This document shows positions 1 to 10,599 of a stretch of 64,000 nucleotides of DNA, piece after piece. The position numbers and the translations under genes were made by a program. A model generated the notes under the pieces. That model had not been told where the DNA came from and did no database searches. It saw nothing but the letters and a program-made list of their open reading frames with translations. Location of the stretch: the NCBI GenBank assembly GCA_022828595.1, contig JAKGHH010000005.1, forward strand, positions 56,539,655 to 56,603,654, given 5' to 3'. How positions within the stretch are numbered: the stretch's first letter is position 1; each line of letters begins with the position of its first letter. This DNA comes from Nelumbo lutea (taxonomy: Eukaryota > Streptophyta > Magnoliopsida > Proteales > Nelumbonaceae).

Positions 1-1030
1 TGAACCCTTGGATCCAGTATAGTGTGTCAAATATCTTCAGAAGCACTTTAAGAAGAGAAAGGTGACTCGGTTCTTGATGAGACTTAGACCAGAATATGAG
101 ATAACTAGGTCCAACATTCTGAGTGGGGGAACACTTCCAGATATGGATTCTATTTTAGGGGAACTTCTGAGGGAATAGACTAGACTTCTCACTACAGCCG
201 GGTTTGATGGGAAGATGACTAAAGTTGGGGCTGAAACAGCCTTTGTTGCTCATGGGGGTAAGAAGCCAACCTCCAAGGATTTCTCCAAAACCCAGTGCTA
301 TGAGTGTAAGGGTTTTGGACATATTGCATCTCACTATAAGAAGAATGTCTATACCTATTGCAAGCAACATGGTCGCATCATTCCAGACTGTCCAGTCCGA
401 CCAACTAAGGGCTCTTAGAAAAAGACTTAGCCCCGGGCCTACCAGGCAACAAATGGGCAAGCAACAGACATTGTATCCACCAAGGGTGAGTCTTCAATGA
501 AAGGACAACAGGTGTCATGGATGAAGAAAGGGTTCGGCAACTGGTATCTTTTGCTATTTCCTCTACTTTCTCTGCTATTGGCTTGTTTGGTAAGTTTTTT
601 GCATATTGTTCTTCCCCTTCACATGCTTGGATTATAAATTTAGGTGCCACCAACCATATGACAGGAGCCTACCTCAATCACCCAAACCCTTCCACTAAAA
701 CTCACCATAAACATATTATTACTGCTAATGGCGAAAAATTAGACATCATTGGTAGTAATGATCTGTCCCTTCAACTGTCACTAACCAGATCCTTCCCTCT
801 CTCCAAAACCCTCTTAGTACCCAACCTTACTACTATACCGATTTCTGTTGGCCAGCTTGTTGATGAAGGAAATGTTCTTACCTTTTTCTCATGATGGTTG
901 CTTGATATAGGACCGGTACACTGGGAAGGTGAAAGGGAAGGGGCATAGGCTGGGCCGTCTGTTTACACTAGAGTTCGAGAAATCTCAATCAGGGCATCCT
1001 CGGTTTTACTTAGTTCTTCTTTGTCTGATT
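1..1030 (+). pseudogene. Broken Ty1/copia gag-protease remnant
   Basis: This is a decayed copia polyprotein segment with several frame breaks and stops. Reading on the plus strand, the first 210 bases give the end of a gag domain (a 'FLMRLRPEYE' block and a 'GELLRE' block followed by a stop). A zinc knuckle follows near 295-345 in which the final cysteine of CX2CX4HX4C is replaced by tyrosine. Around 625-665 is an aspartic-protease-like 'WIINLGATNHMTG' in which the catalytic Asp-Ser pair is replaced by Asn-Leu, so the protease would be dead. After a frame change near 890 the 'GHRLGRLF' block before integrase is seen. It then runs into sequence of a different superfamily. The family assignment is confident; it is non-functional. 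Confidence 0.75.
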
Positions 1031-1059
1031 CTCTATTGCCAACTTCATTCAAAACCATA

Positions 1060-1762
1060 TCATATACAAATATGGAATTCCCTCTAAAATTATATCGGAT
1101 AATTTCTCGTACTTTAAGTGCAAGGCTATTATAAAGTTAGGTGAGGAATATAAATTCCAGCATGCTAAATCTGTAGCTTATAACCCCTTATCAAATGGAC
1201 AAGCAAAAGCTTTCAACAAAGTTCTTTGAAAAATACTTAAGAAGATAGTATCAAAGTACAAAAGAGATTGGCATGAATGCCTCCCTGAAGCACTTTAGAC
1301 ATATCGAACAACAATGCAGACAGCCACTACATGCATACCATATAGTTTGATATTTGGGGCAAGTTTTTCTTCCTCTAGAAGTTCAATTGGACTCTTTAAG
1401 GATTGCAACACAACCCATACATCCAAAAGAAAATGTAAAGATAAGGCTTGCTAAACATGAAGCTCTTGATGAAACGAGACTTATAGCTCAACAGACTTGA
1501 AGTCTACCAAAGCCCAAGTTGCAGGCACCTTTAATAAAAGGGTGAGATATCGATCATTTGTAGTGGGAGATTTACTGCTAATTGTCACAAAAGGCCTATC
1601 ATAATCACAAGGAAGACTTCGGGAAAATTTGAACCCAAATGGGAGGGTCCATACATCATCACTAAAGTTTTCCAAAAGGGGGAATATGAGTTACCTAACC
1701 CTGAAGGCCAAACTAGATATCCTTGTGTGAATGGAAAATTCCTTAAGCATTTTTATGCTTAA
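1060..1762 (+). pseudogene. Ty3/gypsy (Tat-like) integrase C-terminal remnant
   Basis: The plus-strand translation shows the typical end of a non-chromovirus Ty3/gypsy integrase. It has 'YNPLSNGQAKAFNKVL', then 'WHECLPEAL', 'TYRTT' and 'IPYSLIFG', then 'LPLEVQLDSLRIA', a 'NKRVRYRSFVVGDLL' block and a final 'KFEPKWEGPYII' ... 'NGKFLKHFYA' followed by a stop near 1760. Several stops and frameshifts break it. The 'NGKFLK.FY' ending is typical of the Tat/Retand group of plant Ty3/gypsy elements; that lineage call is from family knowledge, not from a tree. It follows directly on a copia remnant, so the junction near 1030-1060 is a recombined or nested boundary. The tandem repeats to the right probably belong to this element's 3' region. 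Confidence 0.75.
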
Positions 1763-1784
1763 TTTTCTACTACCATGAAGATAA

Positions 1785-2090
1785 ACTTCACCACCCACCG
1801 ATGCCTCTTATGTGGTTAAACTAATGAGAGAGTCCACCAATCTCTCTTACATTGTTAAACTGTTGAGATAAGCCCAAGAAAAACATGGGCATAGGGCAAA
1901 AAAAGAAAAACAAAGCAAGCAAACCACCAATTGCTCTTATTTGGTTAAACTAATGAGTAAAACCACCATGTCTACATGTGGCTAAACTACTTGGGTAAAC
2001 CACCAATGTTATTAGTACGTGGTAAAACTGCTAAAATACCCCACTAATCACTCTCATATGGTTAAACTATTGGAGCAACACATGAACTAC
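1785..2090. repeat. Degenerate ~50-bp tandem repeat
   Basis: About six imperfect units carry the phrases 'ccaccaat', 'ctctta' and 'tggttaaact.atgag'. They begin just after the gypsy integrase stop, so they probably sit in that element's 3' untranslated region. Confidence 0.6.
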
Positions 2091-2111
2091 ATTGGCTTAA
2101 TCCCAAATGGG

Positions 2112-2335
2112 CAAGGTTCAAAGACACATATCGGCCCATATCGACCGATACGTATCATTCTGGGACCCCTCCGATACGCCCCTATAGTGGCTGTATCGGG
2201 GGTTTGACCGGTTCAAGGGGTGGAGGAGCCCTGAACCGGTTTCAGAAAAAAAAAAGTAAAAAAAAAAAAAAACAGTATCGATTCGCCTAATACGCCCCTA
2301 CTGGCGTATCGAGCGTATCGATATTTTGAACATTG
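2112..2335. mobile_element. hAT-type MITE with 8-bp target duplication
   Basis: A 224-bp non-coding element whose ends are inverted: 'CAAGGTTCAAAG' on the left and, reverse-complemented, 'CAATGTTCAAAATATCG' on the right. It is flanked by identical 8-bp direct repeats 'caaatggg' (2104-2111 and 2336-2343). The interior has GC-rich 'cgatacgcccc' pieces and A-runs. Eight-base duplications are typical of hAT transposons. No coding capacity is visible. Confidence 0.7.
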
Positions 2336-2399
2336 CAAATGGGTACGCAGACAACCTATATTCAGGTCCAGCCACATCTTCATTAAACATACCTTTTTT

Positions 2400-3640
2400 T
2401 TCTTTAATTCTTTGTAGGTTCTATATGATGATCTACACTTTGAGATCACTAGAACCTTTTGTCTCGATTAATCTTTATAAATATTGGATCTTTAATCATC
2501 TATCTTGATAATTGTTTGAACCTTTGATTTTTTTAACCTTTATAGGTTCTATATGGTCTACTCTTGGAGATCATCAAAACCTATAATTGATTTGAATCAT
2601 TTGCTTTAATCTTTATAGGTTCTGCATGATGAAACTTAGAGATCATCAGAACCTCTAATCTTGATTTTTTTATCTACTTTGATTTTTGTCAATGCTTGGT
2701 CAGTTCTATATAATGATCTATGCATTTAATCATCCATATTCTTAATCTTCAACCTTTATTTAAATGGATTTTTTAAATTAGAAAAAAAAACTTGATTTTG
2801 TGAGTCTTAATGATTATCTTCACGTGGAGATCATCAAAACCTTTATTTTTGATTGATTTGTTTAATCATCTTCAAATCTTTGTTCATCACAATTTGATTC
2901 TTGATATTGATAAAAAAATTGGTTCTAGATGGGTTCTATGTGATGATCTACACTTGAAGATCATCAGAACCTGTACTTGATCTTAATCATTTGTTTAAAA
3001 AGTCTTTTAAATCTTTGAGATTAATTTAATTCTTGATAGGTTCTATGCCTATATTATCAAAACTTTCAATCTTTGATTGATTTTAATCAATTATATTGCT
3101 AACTCTTCAAACATTGATTCTTGATTCTAATCTTTATGGGTTCTATATGATGATCTACACTTGGAGATCATTAGAACCTATAATTGATTTTAATCATTTG
3201 TTTCCATAATTCCTTAAGCCTTGATAGATTCTATATGATGATCAACAATTGGAGATCATTAGAACCTACAAGTGATTCTAATCGTTTATAGAATCTTGAT
3301 AGATTCTAATCATTCCTTAAATCATCAGAGCCTTAATCTCGACCAATCTTTGAAATTCATTAATCTTGATAATTTTTATTAATATTTGATGCTAATCATC
3401 ACTGGTTCTATATGATGATCTACACCTGGAGACCATTAGAACCACTCATCCCTAATCATCTATACCTTGATAATTATTTGGGTTCTTAATTATCAATGAG
3501 ATCATCAAATCCATTAAAGACTTTTTGATCTTAAAGAATTTTTTATAAATCCTAATTTATAATCTTATTATCGTTAATCTGTTTTTTTTTTTCATCTTTA
3601 ATGGTGATCTACACCTGGAGATCACTAAATTTCTTGAACT
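2400..3640. repeat. Array of hairpin-forming repeats
   Basis: At least eight diverged copies of a ~42-bp motif, starting near 2416, 2544, 2617, 2931, 3138, 3225, 3404 and 3598. Each has the form AGGTTCT..GATGATCT - 'acacttgg' - AGATCATC.AGAACCT, so every unit is an inverted repeat able to fold into a hairpin. AT-rich spacers of 30-250 bases containing 'ttgatttttaatcat' lie between. There is no coding potential. The array lies in the presumed 3' region of the gypsy remnant. Confidence 0.75.
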
Positions 3641-3837
3641 AAAATAGGGGTAACCCTAAACATTCTCAGGGAGAATAGGAATGTATGTAAAACAACCTCA
3701 AAGCACAATGTTAAAGATCAAATAAAGTCTCTCTCATCAGTGATAAAAAAAAAAAATCACAATTCTAAACATTAGATAAATAAATAAATTTTCAAGATTA
3801 GGGGAATATTAGAACTGAATCCTTTCAAAAAGAATCA

Positions 3838-4395
3838 TACTAAATGATTTAAAGATTCAGCCTTTATTTCTCTTTCTGTTGACAGAAATCAAAAAAAAAA
3901 AAAAAGAGGCTGAATCATATTCAGCCTTTTCTTGTTGGCAGCAATAAAAAAAAAGGGGGCAAAATCATATTCAGCCTTTTTTTTTGTTAACAGTAGTAAT
4001 AAAAAAGATCAAATCCTATTTAATAATTTCAGGATTTAGTCTCATTTTTTTTTTTTGTTGACAGTAGTCAAGAAAAAAGATGAAATCTTATTTAATGGCT
4101 TCAGGATTCAGTATTTTTTTTTTGTTGACAGTAATCAAGAAAAAAGATGAAATCCTATTTAATAGCTTCAGGATTCAGTCTTTTTTTTTTCTGTTAAGTA
4201 GTCAAGAAAAATGATGAAATCCTATTTAATGATTTCAGGATTCAGTCTTTTGTTGGTGACCGTAGTAAAAAAAGGGATGAAATTAAAAAAAAAAAACAAT
4301 CCTATTTAATGATTTAATGACTCAGCTTTTTTTAATAGCAGTCAAAAAAGAAGAAGACAATCCTATTTAAATATTTGAGGATTCAGCAGTAGTAA
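3838..4395. repeat. ~65-70 bp minisatellite
   Basis: About eight units of a tandem repeat whose core reads 'cctatttaatgatttcagg' followed by 'attcagtc', a T-run, 'gttgacagtagtcaag' and an A-run with 'gatgaaat'. The first two units are more diverged ('gaatcatattcagcc'). Spacing between successive 'aggattcag' cores is about 68 bases. No ORF. Confidence 0.8.
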
Positions 4396-4399
4396 AAAC

Positions 4400-5039
4400 A
4401 AATAATAAAAGAAAAGAAAGATGCAATAAGCATATGTGGGGCCTGTTGAATAACTTGGGGCTAATGCCATTTCGTTGGCTAATATTTAATTTATCTGCAG
4501 GATTTCTAGCACTAAGAAATAAGTGCAGAGAAAAAAGAGAAGAAGATTGGAGTGGAGAGCATAAAAAAATGGAAGAAGAAGGCAGGGAATCTTGTTTTCT
4601 TCCTACACCCCTTCACTATGATACTCCTTGTGCTTCCCACATGAGATGGAAGACCATATTCTTTCTATTCCTCACTCCTTTCTTTCTTCCTTGTTTCATA
4701 TTTAAATAAATGTAAGGAGATAACCATCTATAGTATTGTCTATGAAACTTGGCTAATTATGGTTCCTTACTTCATTTTGACCCTGAAAACCATTACCTTA
4801 TGTGAGGGAGACAACCATCTACAGCCTTGTTCATGAAAGTTGGCTGATTATGGTTCCTCACAGCATGGCAATGCACATAACCACAATTTAAAGGCCATTT
4901 GCAGCCTAATTGATGAAATATGACTATTTACTTGTTATGTACAAAAAAATTGTTTATTTATTTGCTAGTTTTCTCTCAAACAAAGAGGGAATATATACCA
5001 GAATTTTCAAAGGAAATTTCTGTTGAAAAATGATAGTTT
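4400..5039. repeat. Short imperfect ~90-bp duplication and AT-rich flank
   Basis: Positions ~4715-4768 and ~4803-4858 share 'gagataaccatctatag' and 'ggctaattatggttcctta' with few changes, and a third weak copy lies near 4880-4925. Positions 4400-4700 contain a 91-codon reading frame with no recognisable family. The stretch probably belongs to the 3' end of the gypsy remnant, but no LTR could be outlined. Confidence 0.5.
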
Positions 5040-5044
5040 AGTCT

Positions 5045-5371
5045 AGTTGAAAAACAGCCCACTTGATGTATGGAACTGTTTGAGATTAGATGCAAACCAG
5101 AAAATGAACAAACAAGAGAGGAAGAGAAGAGAGAGCTGGCGGCAATGAGTGTTAGAGAGTAAGAGGTTCGAACATAACCCCTCTCTAACACTCTAAACAT
5201 CTTATTAATAAGTTAATCTTTGACAAATTACAGAGAGGCCCTTGAGTGAGCAGGAAAATACAAAAAATAGAATATTACAGAGTATGGGCCCAGAATAAGG
5301 CCCACAACAGAGAGAAACATAACATAACCTGAAATGACAGTCTATGGGCCATTCGGCCCATCTTCTCTACA
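5045..5371 (-). repeat. 3' LTR of copia element A
   Basis: Read on the minus strand it starts TGTAGAGAAG and ends TTTTTCAACT. It overlaps the last nine codons and the stop of the polyprotein. It matches the 5' LTR at 325 of 327 positions. Confidence 0.92.
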
Positions 5372-8300
5372 CTCCCCCTCAAGCTGAGCATAGATGTTAA
5401 TCATGCCCAGCTTGCCAGTGTCATGTTGAAGCCTTGCCTTGGAAATGCCCTTGGTGAGAAAATCTGCCAGTTGTCCTTCAGAAGTAATGAATGGAAGACA
5501 CACTTCACCGGAGGAGACTCTTTCACGAATAAAGTGTCTATCAACCTCAATATGTTTGGTTCTATCATGTTGTACCGGGTTGTGAGCAATGTTGATGGCA
5601 GCCTGATTATCACAGTACAACATCATGGGTTTGTCATGATCTACCCCAAGTTCTTCCATTAAGGACCTTAGCCACAATAATTCCGAGACTCCATGTGCCA
5701 TGGCTCTATATTCTGCTTCTGCGGAGGATCGAGCCACAACTGTTTGTTTCTTACTCCTCCAAGAGACAACATTACCAGCCACCAGACTGCAATACCCTGA
5801 AGTAGATCTTCTATCATCAATATTTCCAGCCCAATCAGCATCAGTATAGGCTTCGAGTTTCAGATGACCATGTTTGGCAAATAGAATTCCTTTTCCTGGA
5901 GAGCCTTTCAGATAGCACAAAATCCGTTCTGCTGCTGCCATATGGGTATCTCTAGGAGCATGCATGAACTGGCTAATGCAACTGACAACATACGCGATAT
6001 CTGGCTTAATCATGCACAGGTACAAAAGCTTCCCAAGAAGTCTCTGAAAGACCCCTTTGTCTTCCAACAAAGTTCCATCCGAAGCTGAAAGTTTGTGACT
6101 CATATCAATAGGAGTTGCAGCTGGTCTTGCACCCAATTTTCCAGTTTCAGACAACAAATCAAGGACATATTTCCTCTGTGAAATAAGAATCCCATCCCTG
6201 GATCTGGCAACTTCTATGCCAAGGAAATATCTCAACTCCCCCAGATCCTTAATCTCAAATTCTGTACGGAGGAAAGACTTAAGGCCCAGAATGCCAGAGG
6301 CATCATCACCAGTCACTATAATGTCATCAACATACACAATGAGATACACTGCTAGAAACCCACTTTTCTTCACAAAAAGAGTATGATCTGACTGTGTCTG
6401 AACATAGCCAAATTTAACAAGTGCAGCTCTAAATCTCTCAAACCAGGCTCTAGGAGATTGTTTGAGGCCATAAAGAGATTTCTTCAGTTTACATACCTTT
6501 CCTTGCATATCTTTCCCATACATTCCTGGAGGAAGACACATGTAGACCTCCTCATGTAAGTCACCATTCAGAAATGCATTCTTTACATCTAACTGATAGA
6601 GAGGCCAATCAAAGTGAGCTGCCAGAGATAAAAGAACCCTCACAGATGTCATCTTAGCAACAGGGGCAAAAGTCTCCAGATAGTCAATCCCATATGTCTG
6701 TGTGTAGCCCTTTGCAACAAGTCTGGCCTTGTACCTCTCAACAGTCCCATCTGCCCTGTATTTAATGGTAAAAACCCACTTGCATCCAACTGGATCCTTC
6801 CCTTCAGGCAAATCCACCACCTCCCAAGTACCATTTTCATGTAGAGCATCCATTTCAGCCTGCATGGCATCTCTCCATTCTGGAATCCCAAGAGCTTCTG
6901 ATACAGACCTAGGAATGGGGTTAGAAGCAACTGAAGAGAGGTAGGCACAATATGAAGGGGAGAGTAGGTCATAAGAAAGGTGTTTGGAAATGCAGTGTGC
7001 AGTACACTTCCGCTTGCCTTTCCTAACAGCAATGGGGACATCAAGATCTGGGAAGGGGGATTCCAAAGGAGCTGAAGCAATACCTGTTATCTCATCTGTG
7101 ATTGGGAGAGTATGAGCCTCATCTGTTGTAAGGGAAACCACTTGCTCATTCCTGGATCTCTGCCTTTGATACACTTTGGGATTATGGGTAGGACGAGGAG
7201 GTAAAGAAATAGGAGCACTAGGACAAGAGGAATGAAGTGGCTGATCCTCCTTTGATTCATTTTGTGAGGATACAGATTTGTCAAGAGACTGAACTGGGAC
7301 AGGAAGGGGAAGAGCAAAAACTTGTGACAGACTCTCCCCCTGTTGACAATGTCCTTCCTGAGAGGAACCATAAAAAGGAGAAAGTTCATCAAAGGTAACA
7401 TCCATAGAGACATGTCTGGTGCCAGTCTTTGGATCAAAACAACAATAACCCTTTTGTGTGGGGGAGTAACCGAGGAAGATGCATTTGTGGGCTTTTGGTT
7501 CAAACTTGTGTCTCTGCACACTTGGAATGTGAACATAACAGGTACAACCAAACACACGAAGAGGAATTGGGAAGAGATCCTTATCTGGATGAAGAAGACT
7601 GAAGGGGGATTTAAACCCTAAAACCCTGGATGGCATACGGTTTATTAGATAGGTAGCAGTAAGTATAGCAGCACCCCAAAATCTTGTGGGAACATGTGAG
7701 GCAAATAAAAGGCTCCTTGCAACTTCAACAATATGTCTATTTTTTCTCTCAGCAACTCCATTTTGTTCAGGGGTTCTAACACAGGAGCTTTGGTGAATAA
7801 CCCCCATGTCAGAGAGATACAAGGATAAGCTCTTCTCAAAATACTCTTTTGCATTGTCAGATCTGAAAACCTTAATTCTGGTACCAAATTGAGTCAAAAC
7901 AAGCTCATGAAATTGCCTCACAAGTCTCGGGACTTCGTCTCGGGATTTCATTAAGTATATCCAAGTGAATCTAGAAAAGTCATCAATGAACAGGATAAAG
8001 TATTTGTAGCCCCCCATAGAGGATAAGTGGTAAGGCCCCCACACATCAGAGTGTACAATATGAAAAAGAAAAGAGGATCTTTTATTGCTCACAGGATAAT
8101 TTTTTCTACAATGCTTTGATAATTGACATGACTCACAATTGAGACTGGACACACTGACTCCCTTAAACAGTTTGGGAAGCAAATGACTTAAAGCAGATAA
8201 AGGTAAATGACCCAACCGACAATGACTCAACATAATTTGACTGACTGACTCTGAAGAAGTAGAACCAAAAGCAGCATTCTTGGGATGATCAAAGCATTGG

Positions 8301-9838
8301 CCAGGGGTGTCGAGCAAGTATATTCCATTCACTTCATGGCCACTCCCAATCACCTTCCGAGACTTCAGGTCCTGAAACACACAGTGAGAAGGGAAAAAGG
8401 ATACACAACAATTCAATGACTTGGTCAAGCTACTTACAGATAACAAGTTGGTATTTAACTTAGGTACATGAAGAGTGGAAGATAAAAGTAAAGAGTCTGT
8501 AGGCTTGACAGTTCCCTTGCCAGAAATGGGGGCAAGAGAACCATCAGCTAAGGTGATTTTGTCACGACCAGGAAGCAAATCATATGACACAAACAAAGTG
8601 GAAAGGTTGGTCATGTGATCAAAAGCACCTGAGTCAATGATCCAAGGGGTCTTGGGATTACCTGAGGTAGATGCATGGTTAGCAGAAGCCCTTATACCTG
8701 AGTGAGCAAATGCAGAGGTGGCTGGACTTCCAGAAGGGTTGGATGATGAAGTTACACCTTCAAGCTGGCTGATCATCCTTCCAAACTTCTCATAATCAGC
8801 TTTCATGGCTGCCAATTGTGCACTTGCAGACTCAAACTCTGTATTTGTACTTGTGGCTGTATGTGCACTTCCTGTCTTTCTACTGTCATTCTTCTTCTGG
8901 AATCGGATAGGGACAAGACTGGGATGCAATTTCCAGCACTTTTCCTTAGTGTGTTTCGGCTTCTTGCAATATTCACACACCACCTCCTTCTTTCCTGTGC
9001 CACTGGGGGCTTCTGTAACCCCTTTGGGTTTGATTCCCATATTTGCAAAATGATCATTGATACTGACCCCTTGAACCTGCACTTGCCTCCTGCTTTCTTC
9101 ACTGCTGACCAAAGCATATGCTTGAGACAATGAAACATCTTCCTTGGACAAGATGTTTTGCTTTGTAATGTCATATTCAGAATTCAGCCCTGTCAAGAAC
9201 TCAAAGACCCTATTCCTTTCAACCAATTTCCTATATGTTTCAGCATCCTTAGGGGTATCCCATGTCACGGCCTCTATCAAATCAATCTCTTGCCATATAG
9301 ATTTTAGGGCTGAGAAGTATGCTGCAAGTGACTTCTCCCCCTGTCTTAGATTCTTCACATCACTTCTTAGTTTGTAAGATCTGGCAACATTCAACTTCTG
9401 TGAGTAAGTTTCTGCAACACTATCCCAGATTTCTTTAGCCGAGTTCATCCACAGATAATGCTGACTAATCTGTGGTTGCATTGAGTTCACAAGCCACCCA
9501 ATCACTGTGTAGTTTTCTTGTACCCATCTCTCATAAGATGGATCATCCTCTGGAGGAGCTTTCTTGCTCCCAGAAATAAAACCCCATTTTCCTTTGCTAC
9601 AAATGTGGATTTTCACTGATTGTGACCAGGCCAAGTAGTTGGTCCCATCAAGCTTAACTGTAGTTACAGCCAGCATAGAATCAGTTGGGGTTCCCAAAAT
9701 CTGTCCATATTCAGCAGCATTCTTGTTTTCAAGGCTTGAGAAATCCATCATGTAAAGGCTCCAATTAGGATTTTTAATAGGTTTCTCAAGGTACTGGGGT
9801 CTTGATGAGTTTAGTTTGAGCTGAATAGGCAACAACAA
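5342..9838 (-). CDS. Copia gag-pol polyprotein of element A, intact
   Basis: One open frame of 1498 codons encodes all copia domains in order. They are: gag (about residues 50-250); a CX2CX4HX4C zinc knuckle (C288, C291, H296, C301); aspartic protease with 'WIIDSGA' (399-405); integrase HHCC (H539, H544, C568, C571) and DDE catalytic residues D598, D661 and E697 with the usual 35-residue spacing; reverse transcriptase with 'YVDD' (1169-1172); and RNase H with 'YTDADWAG' (1331-1338) and 'SSAEAEYRAM' (1371-1380). No stop or frameshift interrupts it. The natural start is probably the Met-Met-Asp at residues 31-33, because related element E aligns from there; the upstream 30 codons are then leader. 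The C-terminus runs through the purine tract into the LTR. Protease is expected to cut the polyprotein into particle, integrase and polymerase parts. Expression is not shown. Confidence 0.93.
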   Translation of the reverse strand: MLLPIQLKLNSSRPQYLEKPIKNPNWSLYMMDFSSLENKNAAEYGQILGTPTDSMLAVTTVKLDGTNYLAWSQSVKIHICSKGKWGFISGSKKAPPEDDPSYERWVQENYTVIGWLVNSMQPQISQHYLWMNSAKEIWDSVAETYSQKLNVARSYKLRSDVKNLRQGEKSLAAYFSALKSIWQEIDLIEAVTWDTPKDAETYRKLVERNRVFEFLTGLNSEYDITKQNILSKEDVSLSQAYALVSSEESRRQVQVQGVSINDHFANMGIKPKGVTEAPSGTGKKEVVCEYCKKPKHTKEKCWKLHPSLVPIRFQKKNDSRKTGSAHTATSTNTEFESASAQLAAMKADYEKFGRMISQLEGVTSSSNPSGSPATSAFAHSGIRASANHASTSGNPKTPWIIDSGAFDHMTNLSTLFVSYDLLPGRDKITLADGSLAPISGKGTVKPTDSLLLSSTLHVPKLNTNLLSVSSLTKSLNCCVSFFPSHCVFQDLKSRKVIGSGHEVNGIYLLDTPGQCFDHPKNAAFGSTSSESVSQIMLSHCRLGHLPLSALSHLLPKLFKGVSVSSLNCESCQLSKHCRKNYPVSNKRSSFLFHIVHSDVWGPYHLSSMGGYKYFILFIDDFSRFTWIYLMKSRDEVPRLVRQFHELVLTQFGTRIKVFRSDNAKEYFEKSLSLYLSDMGVIHQSSCVRTPEQNGVAERKNRHIVEVARSLLFASHVPTRFWGAAILTATYLINRMPSRVLGFKSPFSLLHPDKDLFPIPLRVFGCTCYVHIPSVQRHKFEPKAHKCIFLGYSPTQKGYCCFDPKTGTRHVSMDVTFDELSPFYGSSQEGHCQQGESLSQVFALPLPVPVQSLDKSVSSQNESKEDQPLHSSCPSAPISLPPRPTHNPKVYQRQRSRNEQVVSLTTDEAHTLPITDEITGIASAPLESPFPDLDVPIAVRKGKRKCTAHCISKHLSYDLLSPSYCAYLSSVASNPIPRSVSEALGIPEWRDAMQAEMDALHENGTWEVVDLPEGKDPVGCKWVFTIKYRADGTVERYKARLVAKGYTQTYGIDYLETFAPVAKMTSVRVLLSLAAHFDWPLYQLDVKNAFLNGDLHEEVYMCLPPGMYGKDMQGKVCKLKKSLYGLKQSPRAWFERFRAALVKFGYVQTQSDHTLFVKKSGFLAVYLIVYVDDIIVTGDDASGILGLKSFLRTEFEIKDLGELRYFLGIEVARSRDGILISQRKYVLDLLSETGKLGARPAATPIDMSHKLSASDGTLLEDKGVFQRLLGKLLYLCMIKPDIAYVVSCISQFMHAPRDTHMAAAERILCYLKGSPGKGILFAKHGHLKLEAYTDADWAGNIDDRRSTSGYCSLVAGNVVSWRSKKQTVVARSSAEAEYRAMAHGVSELLWLRSLMEELGVDHDKPMMLYCDNQAAINIAHNPVQHDRTKHIEVDRHFIRERVSSGEVCLPFITSEGQLADFLTKGISKARLQHDTGKLGMINIYAQLEGECREDGPNGP
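5372..5383 (-). other. Polypurine tract of element A
   Basis: On the minus strand 'TTGAGGGGGAGTG' abuts the TG that opens the 3' LTR, as expected for the plus-strand DNA primer. The tract lies inside the reading frame. Confidence 0.85.
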
Positions 9839-10587
9839 CTAGCTCACAGAATCAGTTCAGACTTGATAACTGTGACAGTCCAGTTCGGTGGTAGTTTTTT
9901 TCTTTACTGTTTCACCCTTTAAAGGACACTCAACAAACCTCCAATCACAAGGTATTTCAGGTTCTCAACAGCCGTTGTCCCAAAGAGAAGAAAACAGGGC
10001 CACAGTCCTTAAGAGACCTTTCGTCGAACACTCAGAGTGTAGTAGTTAACAGCCTACTGTTAACTAGAAGAAACCACTTCAAGGTGTTCAGTATAGGTCC
10101 AAGAAGAGGCTGGGATGAAGATGAGACTAGTGCCACTTAGTTTTAGATCAGTTTCAGCAGCTCGGCAGTCCAATAATCAACCGAATAGCACTTCCAAAAC
10201 AACCCGGAAAAACAGTCCAGCAACAGTGGGCCGAATGTATGTGGGCTTTGAATGCTTTAATAGTCCTCCCAAACAACAAAAATAACTCAGCAAAGGACTG
10301 AGAAAAGACTTACAGCAAGAGAGTCTCTGGTTTGAACTATAAACCAGGCCGAACACTTGTTCTCTGAGATAACTTCGAAAGTCCTTTTCTCTGATTTCAA
10401 ATCAGGCCAAACAACTTGCTCTCTGATTCTTCCTGGTCACCGAACCCTTCTCCAAGTGTATAGAAACTTGGGCACCCTCCAATGACCTCCAAGAACCAGG
10501 CGGATGACTGTAAACTTTCAGCCCTAGAACCTCCTCATGTAGTTGGTTGAACTAGAACCACATGAGGGACACGCCAAGCAATGGCCC
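9839..10587 (-). other. 5' leader of element A
   Basis: About 750 bases of untranslated leader lie between the primer-binding site and gag. A shorter relative is present in element E (33720-34455). No long ORF lies in the sense direction. Confidence 0.75.
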
Positions 10588-10599
10588 GCTCTGATACCA
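10588..10599 (-). other. Primer-binding site of element A
   Basis: On the minus strand TGGTATCAGAGC follows the 5' LTR directly. It is the standard plant copia match to the 3' end of initiator methionine tRNA. Confidence 0.92.

Noticed and set aside
155..460. 101-codon minus-strand ORF
   Set aside because: It is antisense to the copia zinc-knuckle region and matches no family.
5160..5172. 'ggttcgaac' resembling a tRNA T-loop in the LTR of element A
   Set aside because: No acceptor stem, D arm or anticodon arm can be drawn around it; it recurs only as part of the LTRs.
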